DNA of 10,000 bases from Anaeromyces robustus (GCA_002104895.1 MCFG01000273.1:52501-62500); one strand, 5' to 3'. Positions 1-7,490 are shown, counted from the first letter of the stretch. Translations and numbers: made by a program. The notes: generated by a model from the sequence alone, not told the origin.

Positions 1-596
1 ACATTAGAATTAGAATTTAGAATTCATTAGTATTAAGTGATGTTTATTATTTTCAAGTATAATAATAAAAAAAAAAAAAAAAAGAAAACAATAGAATTTT
101 TTTATGAATATATTAAATAATAATATATTATAAAGTATTCTTTTATTTAATTCTTTTAATTCTTTTTTTTTTTTATTTTAAATAATATTAAAAAGTAAAA
201 CAATTATTAAATTTTGTTGAAACAAAAAATGTAAAATGTAATTAATAAATAATAAATAAAAAAATCATAAAATAAAAAAAATCAGAAAAATAAAAGTCAG
301 AAAATAAAACACTTTGTAAAATAATAAAATAATAAAAAATATTATAAAATAAAGTTAATCATAAAATTAATAATAAAATTTAATATTTAATTATTTTTAT
401 TTTTTATTTTCTATTTCTTTTTTATTTTTTTTTATTTCTTTTTTCTTTTTTTTTTGGGTCAATAAGTTATTTTAAATAGTAATAAATAGAATAATATAAT
501 AAAATAGTAATCATTATATATTATATATTATATAATATTATATCATATTATATAATATAAATAATATTCTTTATTGTATATAAAATAACATTCTAT

Positions 597-700
597 ATTA
601 TATATAATGACTCTAATGGATTATTTTTATTATATTATATTATTATATTATGATGGAATATAAATAAGAAAAATTATCCATTAGAATCATTATATATGAT
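597..700. repeat. Imperfect foldback with 37-bp arms
   Basis: Positions 597-633 pair with 664-700 in inverted orientation around a 30-nt spacer. By base-by-base pairing, 33 of 37 positions match. The exceptions are 599/698 (T opposite G), 611/686, 622/675 and 629/668. The arm core (606-621 against 676-691) includes a mixed-sequence stretch, CTCTAATGGAT, so the match is not just AT bias. Surrounding DNA from 505 to 720 is also rich in small AT palindromes. It could be a decayed miniature inverted-repeat element, a structured transcript or a cruciform-prone site. No transposase or clear target-site duplication was seen. Confidence 0.7.
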
Positions 701-808
701 CATTATATATAATTTTAATAAATGATATTTAATCCTATATAATCATAATATATTATTTAATCAATAATAATTTAATTTATTTTTTTTTTTTAATTTTTTT
801 ATTTTATT

Positions 809-840
<32 letters not shown>

Positions 841-1042
841 ATCTTCCGATATAGTTTTTTCTTTTTCGTTTTTTTTTTATTCTTTTTTTTTTTTTTTTTT
901 TATTTTATTCTTTTTTTTTTTATTTTATTCTTTTATATATTGTAATTATCATTTTTGTATTTTATTGAGATATATTATTATTATATTAGTAATAAATAAG
1001 ATAAAATATATATAAACTATTGTAATAATTTATTTGTATTGT

Positions 1043-1075
1043 TAATGTAAACTATAATGTAAACTGTAATGTATG
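1043..1075. repeat. Short 12-bp tandem repeat
   Basis: The motif TAATGTAAACT recurs with a 12-bp period at 1043, 1055 and 1067. The third copy diverges after TAATGTA. It is a small local duplication with no sign of function. Confidence 0.55.
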
Positions 1076-1570
1076 TGTTACATCTTATTATAATTATAAT
1101 CTTGCAGTAAATATTTATAAATAAATATTTATAAATAAATAAATAATATAGTTTAATTATATTATATTATATTATATTTTATTTTATATTATTTTATATT
1201 ATATGAATATATCTTAATTGGGAACAATATTTAATTCAGGGTAGGAATATAAAAATCAAAAAGATAAAAAAAAAATAACTCTATATTATTTTATAGTTTT
1301 TTTTTATTATAATAAAGTTTTTTTTTATTATTTCCTTAGTTTTACTTTTTACTTTAGTTTTACCATCCTTAAAATAATCTTTTTTTTTTTTAATATAGAC
1401 ATTTTTTTTTTTTGTCAAGATATTTTTATTTAATATCCTTTTTTTTTTTTTTATTATTTTATTATATTTTATAATATTATATTTTGTTTTGCTTTGTTTT
1501 ATTTTTTTTTTTATTTTTCAACTGAAAGAATCATAAAACATCATAAATTAGAGTTTAATTTTATTTATTG

Positions 1571-1703
1571 GTTATGTCATATATTAAAATGTATTATAAT
1601 TAAAAGTTTATTGTATATTAAAATGTATTGTGATTAAAAGTTTATTATATATCAAAATGTATTAGAATTAAAAGTTTATTATATATAAAAATGTATTGTA
1701 ATC
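1571..1703. repeat. 34-bp minisatellite, about 3.9 copies
   Basis: The segment AAAATGTATT starts at 1586, 1620, 1654 and 1688, an exact 34-bp spacing. Each of the first three starts is followed by a variable AT stretch, AATTAAAAGTTTATT or a near variant, and then TATAT. A partial copy precedes the first full unit. Copies differ by a few substitutions but not in length. No open reading frame runs through it. It is a genuine tandem duplication rather than simple AT richness, because the period is long and constant. Confidence 0.8.
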
Positions 1704-1936
1704 TTTTTTTTATTTAATTTTATTTATTTTGAGTGTTACTTATTCATACCTTGTGTAACATTATAAATTAAAAAGTTTAATGAATTCTTAGAAGCAGTTT
1801 CATTTAATATCACAGAATTACAGAATTGAAAAATTTTAGGTATAGAAAATTTTTATTTTTATTTTTTTTTTTTAAACGATTTTGTATTGTAAAGAAGTTT
1901 ATAAAATAATAATAATCATAATAAAATAAAGTTTAT

Positions 1937-2035
1937 AACCATAATCATAATCCTAGCCGTAACCATAATCCTAACTATAACCATAACAATAATAATGATA
2001 ATAATCATAACAATAATGATAATGATAATAATAAT
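1937..2035. repeat. Degenerate hexamer-periodic tract (AAYNAT-like)
   Basis: From 1937 the sequence falls into six-base units such as AACCAT, AATCAT, AATCCT, AGCCGT, AACCAT, AATCCT and AACTAT, decaying to AAT/GAT trinucleotides by about 2035. The first half has more C than its surroundings. On the minus strand the units read TTATGG, TTAGGA, TTACGG and the like, each one or two changes from the common telomere unit TTAGGG. On the plus strand the same DNA is open from 1925 to the TAA at 2048-2050, giving an Asn/His-rich peptide with no usable start codon. I favour a simple-sequence or interstitial telomere-like tract over a coding exon. Confidence 0.6.
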
Positions 2036-3302
2036 ATGTATACAAGTTAAAAAATAATTATTTTTATTTAATTTCTATATATTTTAATTTTCATTTTTTC
2101 TCTATTTTTTTATTAAATATGAAACATATTTTTTTTAATATTTTTTCTTGGTTAAACAAAATAATAAAAAATTAATAACAAAAGTTCAAATCATTTTATT
2201 AACAATAACAATATTAACTAATAAGTTATTTGTTAATGTGTTATATCATGACACTAATTTTCAAAGGTGATAATAAACCTAATGAACAATAATTTCACAT
2301 ATTTTTACAATATCATTATTTTATTTTTATTATTAATATTTAATATTTTATTATTAAATAATTATTATCCTTTTATTATTATTTTCATTATTATTTATTT
2401 TATTATTATTTTCATTATTCTTTTATTATTAATATTTTCATTATTATTTTATTATTTATTTTTATCTATTAATTAGTGTTTTAGAGTTTAATATAATTAT
2501 TTTTTTTAATTTAATATAATTTAATTTAATATAATTTTTTATTATTTATTATTCATTTATTTTTTTTTATTTTTTTTTTATTTTATTATGAGCATAATAT
2601 AAAAATTTAAAAATTTAAAAAATTTAAAAAATTAATAAATTAAAAAAAAAACTTTAAATTATATTAAAATGATTATGAAGAAATGTTTTTATTCGTTTAG
2701 TGTTAAAGGGAAAAAAAAATAAACAGAAACAGAAAAAAAAAATACAGGAAGAATGTAAATGATTTATTAAGGATTGATTAAATATCATTTATCATTCCCT
2801 TAAAATAAACTTTTCATTCTAATTTGTTATTAAAAGACTTTTTCTAAAGAAAAACAAAAAAAAAACATTTATTTTATGATAATTTTTTTTTAAAAAAAGA
2901 TATAATTTAAGATTAATTACATGAACAAAATTACAAAAAATAAAAAATAATGTTTAAAAAAAAATATGTAAAAAAAACCATTCTTTCAATATTTCTTAGT
3001 ATTTTAATAAATTTTAGAGTTTATCCATTCTAAAAAGTTCTGGATTTATTAGATTATTTTTTAATACTTTATTTTTTTTATAATGTTTTTTTGATAAAAC
3101 AATAAAACAATAATATATTTTATTTTATAGAGTTTTTATTACTTTATTCATTATTGTAAATGAAAAAAAAATTCAAAGATAAATTAGATAAAAATAATGA
3201 AATATATATATATATCAATAGAATATTTATTATTAATTTTTAATAGATTTATTATAGATGTATTATATAATAATAATTAATAATTAATTATTACTTTTAT
3301 CA

Positions 3303-3348
3303 TAAAATAAAACAGAATAAAATAGAATAAAATAAAATAAAATAAAAA
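3303..3348. repeat. AATAA-type pentanucleotide microsatellite
   Basis: Repeated AAATA/AATAG pentamers, about eight to nine units with scattered C and G substitutions. It is simple-sequence DNA with no further structure. Confidence 0.6.
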
Positions 3349-3597
3349 GTAGAAAAGTAATTAATAATTCATCTTTTTTATTTTTATATAAATTTAATTT
3401 TATATTAAAAAAACTTTGATAAATAATAATAATAATCCTTCATTAATAAACTTTATTTATTATTAAATATGGCATAAATTTTATTCATTAAAGAAATTTT
3501 TTATTATGGTGGACATGAAGAGAAAAATAAAAATAAATATAAAATATTATTCATAATAATTATAATTATAATTATAATTACAAATTAAATGTTTTAA

Positions 3598-3642
3598 TAA
3601 AATAAATGAATGAATGAATAAATAAATAAATAAATAAATGAA

Positions 3643-3681
<39 letters not shown>

Positions 3682-3736
3682 AAATAGAATAAAAAATAGA
3701 ATAAGAAATAGAATAAAAAATAGAATAAAAAAATAG
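3598..3736. repeat. AAAT tetranucleotide microsatellite followed by 12-bp repeats
   Basis: Positions 3598-3682 are an almost unbroken AAAT array in which four units read AATG. It passes directly into a 12-bp repeat with TAGAAT at 3685, 3697, 3709 and 3721, the units differing by single G/A changes. Adjacent arrays of different period suggest successive slippage events. No coding potential. Confidence 0.8.
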
Positions 3737-4114
3737 TTAATGTGTATAATTATTAATTAATCATAATTATTAATAAATTATAATTATTAATATAATTATT
3801 AATATATATAATTATATATAACTATTACTATTACAATATATAAATATAAATAAATAAATAAAGAAAAAATACACAAAAACAAAAAAAAAAAAAACAAATA
3901 ATTTTTCATTTAATTTTTATGGTAACACAAACTATTTCCTTTTTTTTTTCACTTGTTAGAATTTTTTTTTATTTATTTTTAATTATTTGAAACATACAAT
4001 AATGAAAAATAAAACACATTTAATATATATTAAACAAATAAAAAAAAATATATTATTTAATATTTATCAATTTATTAATGTAAAAAAAATGAAATTGAGA
4101 AAAAAAAAAAAAAG

Positions 4115-4124
4115 TATATATAAA
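4115..4124 (+). promoter_or_regulatory. Candidate TATA element
   Basis: TATATATAAA lies about 350 bases upstream of the ATG at 4472, at the boundary between poly-A runs and a T-rich tract, and is followed by mixed sequence (CTAAAGG). In DNA this AT-rich such motifs arise often by chance, so this is only a plausible placement for the promoter of the repeat-protein gene. Confidence 0.2.
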
Positions 4125-4192
4125 CTAAAGGTTTTCCTTTTTTTTTTTTTTTTTTAATACATATTTTTTATCAAAAAAAATATTATTTGATA

Positions 4193-4264
4193 TTTAATAA
4201 TAATAAAAAAAAATTATTAAACAATTAATATATTTATTATTGTTTAATAATAATAAAAAAAAAT
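4193..4264. repeat. Hairpin flanked by a 22-bp direct repeat upstream of the repeat-protein gene
   Basis: Positions 4213-4225 and 4239-4251 form a perfect 13-bp inverted repeat (core TTATTAAACAAT) around a 13-nt spacer. An exact 22-bp direct repeat, 4193-4214 and 4243-4264, overlaps both sides of it. Both matches were checked base by base. The element is about 210-280 bases upstream of the ATG, so it could lie in the promoter or in the 5' untranslated leader. All-AT composition lowers its significance. Confidence 0.5.
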
Positions 4265-4471
4265 AAAAAATAAAAAAAAATAATAAAAAATAATAAAATA
4301 AAAATAAAACAAATAAATAAAAAAAAAATAAAATAAATCAAATAATAAAATAAAAATAAAATAAAAATAAAACAAACAAATAAAAATCAAATAATAATAA
4401 AATCAAATAATAAATTAAAATAAAATTAAAATAAAAAATAAAATAATAGAATTATTTAAATCACATTCAAA
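4250..4471 (+). promoter_or_regulatory. A-rich leader of the repeat-protein gene
   Basis: The plus strand here is dominated by A, with isolated T and a few C and almost no G, unlike the T-runs further upstream. It ends at TTCAAAATGAAA, which puts A at -3 of the start codon, a favourable eukaryotic context. Such strand-asymmetric A-rich leaders are common before highly expressed genes in very AT-rich eukaryotes, where they keep the 5' untranslated region unstructured. The transcription start cannot be placed from sequence alone. Confidence 0.4.
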
Positions 4472-4540
4472 ATGAAATTCAGCAAAGTCTTTTTAACTGT
4501 TGTTTTCGCATTAGCTTTACATCTTGAAACTGCTAGTGCA
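4472..4540 (+). other. Signal peptide of the repeat protein
   Basis: Residues 1-23: an N-terminal MKFSK, then a hydrophobic core VFLTVVFALAL, then a polar region ending in A-S-A (residues 21-23), which fits the small-x-small rule for signal peptidase. The mature chain would start at Ala24 or Thr25, immediately before the first heptad. No glycine- or serine-anchored hydrophobic tail is present at the C-terminus, so the product is probably released or wall-bound rather than GPI-anchored. Confidence 0.85.
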
Positions 4541-6565
4541 GCTACTTCAAAAACTCTTCCAAAAACTTCAAAGACTCTTCCAGTAACTTCAAAAACTCTT
4601 CCAGTTACTTCAAAGACTCTTCCAGTTACTTCAAAGACTCTTCCAGTTACTTCAAAGACTCTTCCAGTTACTTCAAAAACTCTTCCAGTAACCTCAAAAA
4701 CTCTTCCAAACACCTCTAAGACTCTTCCAAACACTTCCAAGACTCTTCCAAACACTTCCAAGACTCTTCCAAATACCTCTAAAACTCTTCCAAACACTTC
4801 CAAGACCATTCCAAACACTTCCAAGACTCTTCCAAACACTTCCAAAACTCTTCCAAACACCTCTAAGACTATTCCAAACACCTCTAAAACTCTTCCAAAC
4901 ACCTCAAAGACTCTTCCAAACACCTCTAAGACTCTTCCAAACACCTCTAAGACTCTTCCAAACACCTCTAAGACTCTTCCAAACACCTCTAAGACTCTTC
5001 CAAACACCTCTAAGACTCTTCCAAACACTTCCAAGACTCTTCCAAACACTTCCAAGACTATTCCAAACACTTCCAAGACTATTCCAAACACTTCCAAGAC
5101 TCTTCCAAACACCTCAAAGACTCTTCCAAACACCTCTAAGACTCTTCCAAACACTTCCAAGACCATTCCAAACACCTCTAAGACTCTTCCAAACACTTCC
5201 AAGACTCTTCCAAACACTTCCAAGACCATTCCAAACACTTCCAAGACCATTCCAAACACCTCTAAGACCATTCCAAACACCTCTAAGACCATTCCAAACA
5301 CCTCTAAGACCATTCCAAACACCTCTAAGACCATTCCAAACACTTCCAAGACCATTCCAAACACTTCCAAGACCATTCCAAACACTTCCAAGACCATTCC
5401 AAACACCTTTAAGACCATTCCAAACACTTCCAAGACCATTCCAAACACTTCCAAGACCATTCCAAACACTTCCAAGACCATTCCAAACACTTCCAAGACC
5501 ATTCCAAACACTTCCAAGACCATTCCAAACACTTCCAAGACCATTCCAAACACTTCCAAGACCATTCCAAACACCTCTAAAACTATTCCAAACACCTCTA
5601 AGACCATTCCAAACACCTCTAAGACCATTCCAGTAACTTCCAAGACCATTCCAGTAACTTCCAAGACTATTCCAAACACTTCCAAGACCATTCCAAACAC
5701 TTCCAAGACTATTCCAAACACTTCCAAGACTATTCCAAACACTTCCAAGACTATTCCAAACACTTCCAAGACTATTCCAAACACTTCCAAGACTATTCCA
5801 AACACTTCCAAGACCATTCCAAACACTTCCAAGACTATTCCAAACACTTCCAAGACTATTCCAAACACTTCCAAGACTATTCCAAACACTTCCAAGACCA
5901 TTCCAAACACTTCCAAGACTATTCCAAACACCTCTAAGACTATTCCAAACACCTCTAAGACTATTCCAAACACTTCCAAGACTATTCCAAACACCTCTAA
6001 GACCATTCCAAACACTTCCAAGACCATTCCAAACACCTCTAAGACCATTCCAAACACCTCTAAGACCATTCCAAACACCTCTAAGACCATTCCAAACACC
6101 TCTAAGACCATTCCAAACACCTCTAAGACCATTCCAAACACTTCCAAGACCATTCCAAACACTTCCAAGACTATTCCAAACACCTCTAAGACCATTCCAA
6201 ACACTTCCAAGACCATTCCAAACACCTCTAAAACTATTCCAAAGACTTCCAAGACCATTCCAAACACTTCCAAGACCATTCCAAACACCTCTAAGACCAT
6301 TCCAAAGACTTCCAAGACTATTCCAGTTTCTTCCAAGACTCTTCCAAAAATCAGTACTACTACTACTACTACTCCAAAACCACAACCAACTCAACCATCT
6401 TATGATGCTCCATGTGAAAATGAAGATTGGGCTTGTAAACAAAAGAAGTCTGATGAATGTTATGCTGAATTAAATGCTTGCTGGCAAAAACCATGGAATG
6501 AAGGATTAATTAATGAATGTGGTGCTATTAATGAAAGATGCTCCCAAATTTGGGTATGGCATTAA
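4472..6565 (+). CDS. Secreted heptapeptide-repeat stalk protein with Cys-rich C-terminal domain
   Basis: This is an intact intronless gene for 697 residues ending in TAA; I do not recognise a named family. Residues 1-23 form a classical signal peptide (Lys at 2 and 5, hydrophobic core, ASA before the likely cut). Residues 25-626 are exactly 86 heptads, TSKT(L/I)P(N/V/K), with no insertion or deletion. Residues 627-647 are a TTTTTTPKPQPTQP-type linker, and residues 648-697 hold six Cys in three C-x6-C-x-Q units. The start is supported by the signal peptide, by A at -3, and by the end of the A-rich leader. Seven-residue spacing with one Pro per unit argues against a coiled coil and for an extended Pro/Thr stalk. 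About 72 N-T-S sequons and many Ser/Thr predict heavy glycosylation, and one Lys per repeat makes the stalk very basic. Likely secreted to the cell wall or surface; adhesin, wall component or substrate-binding protein are all possible. AATAAA motifs follow at 6596 and 6618. The gene itself is near certain; its function is unknown. Confidence 0.93.
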   Translation: MKFSKVFLTVVFALALHLETASAATSKTLPKTSKTLPVTSKTLPVTSKTLPVTSKTLPVTSKTLPVTSKTLPVTSKTLPNTSKTLPNTSKTLPNTSKTLPNTSKTLPNTSKTIPNTSKTLPNTSKTLPNTSKTIPNTSKTLPNTSKTLPNTSKTLPNTSKTLPNTSKTLPNTSKTLPNTSKTLPNTSKTLPNTSKTIPNTSKTIPNTSKTLPNTSKTLPNTSKTLPNTSKTIPNTSKTLPNTSKTLPNTSKTIPNTSKTIPNTSKTIPNTSKTIPNTSKTIPNTSKTIPNTSKTIPNTSKTIPNTSKTIPNTFKTIPNTSKTIPNTSKTIPNTSKTIPNTSKTIPNTSKTIPNTSKTIPNTSKTIPNTSKTIPNTSKTIPNTSKTIPVTSKTIPVTSKTIPNTSKTIPNTSKTIPNTSKTIPNTSKTIPNTSKTIPNTSKTIPNTSKTIPNTSKTIPNTSKTIPNTSKTIPNTSKTIPNTSKTIPNTSKTIPNTSKTIPNTSKTIPNTSKTIPNTSKTIPNTSKTIPNTSKTIPNTSKTIPNTSKTIPNTSKTIPNTSKTIPNTSKTIPNTSKTIPNTSKTIPNTSKTIPKTSKTIPNTSKTIPNTSKTIPKTSKTIPVSSKTLPKISTTTTTTPKPQPTQPSYDAPCENEDWACKQKKSDECYAELNACWQKPWNEGLINECGAINERCSQIWVWH
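4544..6349 (+). repeat. 86-copy, 21-bp in-frame tandem repeat
   Basis: 1806 bp equals 86 units of 21 bp, and unit boundaries checked at 5195, 5405, 5636, 6245 and 6308 are all in phase. Position 5 of the heptad is mixed Leu/Ile in units 1-32 and Ile in units 33-85. Position 7 is Lys in units 1, 81, 84 and 86, Val in 2-7, 52, 53 and 85, and Asn in the other 73. Unit 42 has Phe for Ser (TCT to TTT) and unit 86 has Ser for Thr. The unit is about 43% GC, with eight C to one G on the coding strand, in sharp contrast to the flanks. Variants cluster at both ends, as expected for an array homogenised by unequal exchange. Confidence 0.95.
6413..6562 (+). other. Cys-rich C-terminal domain with triplicated C-x6-C-x-Q motif
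   Basis: Residues 648-697 carry Cys at 648, 655, 663, 670, 683 and 690, that is C-x6-C three times, with Gln two residues after the second Cys of each pair. The units read CENEDWACKQ, CYAELNACWQ and CGAINERCSQ. Four Trp (653, 671, 675, 694, with a fifth at 696) and many acidic residues contrast with the basic stalk. Six Cys in an extracellular protein suggest three disulfides. It does not match the Cys-rich dockerin pattern that I know from anaerobic fungal cellulosomes. It is probably a binding or anchoring head; no function can be assigned. Confidence 0.75.
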
Positions 6566-6569
6566 ATTT

Positions 6570-6647
6570 AGAGGATAATATAATATATATTATATAATAA
6601 ATATATAATATATTATAAATAAATAAAAGAAAAAAAATTTATCCTCT
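6570..6647 (+). repeat. Inverted repeat bracketing the 3' flank of the repeat-protein gene
   Basis: AGAGGATAA at 6570-6578 is the exact reverse complement of TTATCCTCT at 6639-6647. The first arm begins five bases after the TAA stop. The 60-nt interior is a string of AT palindromes (TATAATATATATTATA type) plus two AATAAA motifs at 6596 and 6618. The arms contain nearly all the G and C in this flank. In RNA it would form a long stem-loop enclosing the likely polyadenylation region. Confidence 0.55.
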
Positions 6648-6713
6648 GTAAAATTATTTTTAATTTAATTCTCGTTATTTTTTATATTTAATTATTGATA
6701 TTTAATAATAGAA

Positions 6714-6742
6714 TAAAGTAAAAATAATTTTTTTTTACTTTA
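6714..6742. repeat. 11-bp hairpin with 7-nt loop
   Basis: TAAAGTAAAAA at 6714-6724 is exactly complementary to 6732-6742 around a 7-base spacer. It lies about 150 bases past the stop codon of the repeat-protein gene. It could be a 3' structure, but chance is not excluded in such AT-rich DNA. Confidence 0.4.
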
Positions 6743-7434
6743 AAATAAAAGAATTTTTTTTAAATAAATTTATTTTATAAAGAAGCCTTTATTTTTATTA
6801 ATTTAAATTTCAATAATAGAAATATTATTTATTAATTAATATTCAAACCATTTCAAAAAATTAAAAAAAATAAAGAAGTTTTTTTTTTTGAATAATATAA
6901 ATTAAAAAATAATAAATAAAAAAAAAAAGTTATATTTAAAGTAACAATTTAAATTAAACCAGAAATAATTATTTTATTTTTTTTTTTTACTATATAGTAA
7001 TTAAATAATCAAATAATTAGATTATTTTTTTTATTTATTTATTTTTTTTTTTTTTCGATAATTAAATATAAAAAATAATATATAAAAAGCACAAAAAATA
7101 TAATATTATTATTTCATTATTATTTATTATTAAATTTTTTTTTTCTTTTGTACTCAATATATATATTAAATATAATATATATTTAATTTATATATTAATA
7201 TATAAAGTAAACAAAAGAAAAAAAAAAATAAATAATAAATAATAATAATAAATAATAAATAATATTAATAATATTAATAATATATATATATATAGACAAC
7301 AATTAAAAAAAAAAACTAAACCAAACCAAATACAATACCAAACACAATAATATATAAATATAATGTACAAAATGTACAAATATAAATATACTTTCATATT
7401 TTATATAAATATTATAATATAAAAAAATAAATAA

Positions 7435-7490
7435 CAACCAAAAAAACAACCAAAAAAACAACCAAAAAAACAACCAAAAAAACAACAAAA
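7435..7490. repeat. 12-bp CAACCAAAAAAA tandem repeat
   Basis: CAACCA starts at 7435, 7447, 7459 and 7471, with a degenerate fifth unit at 7483. Read on the plus strand it would give Gln-Pro-Lys-Lys units, but a TAA stop lies directly upstream (7432-7434) and no start codon is available, so it is treated as non-coding satellite DNA. Confidence 0.65.

Larger units (their letters stand above)
1..4110. other. Gene-free AT-rich intergenic region
   Basis: This stretch is almost entirely A and T, with homopolymer runs and short-period repeats. Stops are dense in all frames, and the only sizeable open frame (2267-2476) translates into Ile/Leu/Phe/Tyr/Asn, as expected from random AT DNA. I found no splice-bounded coding segment, tRNA cloverleaf or transposase remnant. 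The discrete structures inside it (597-700, 1043-1075, 1571-1703, 1937-2035, 3303-3348, 3598-3736) are listed separately. The rest looks like ordinary intergenic DNA of a very AT-rich eukaryote. Confidence 0.75.

Noticed and set aside
2267-2476. 69-codon open frame, Ile/Leu/Phe/Asn/Tyr-rich
   Set aside because: Composition is what random ATT/TTA/TTT DNA gives; no domain, no codon bias and no start context distinguishes it.
4456-6336. 626-residue antisense open frame of VLEVFGM-like units
   Set aside because: It lies wholly opposite the heptad array, has no signal peptide or conserved ends, and its openness follows from the 21-bp unit lacking minus-strand stops. The plus-strand frame has the signal peptide, linker and Cys domain.
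4544-6349. CRISPR-like or satellite interpretation of the 21-bp repeats
   Set aside because: Units are contiguous without spacers, keep one reading frame throughout, and are flanked by a signal peptide and a Cys domain, so they are coding repeats.
5114-6442. 442-residue antisense open frame of GSVWNGL-like units
   Set aside because: Second shadow frame of the same array. Its Ser/Trp-rich N-terminus is just the reverse of the TTT/PKP linker codons.
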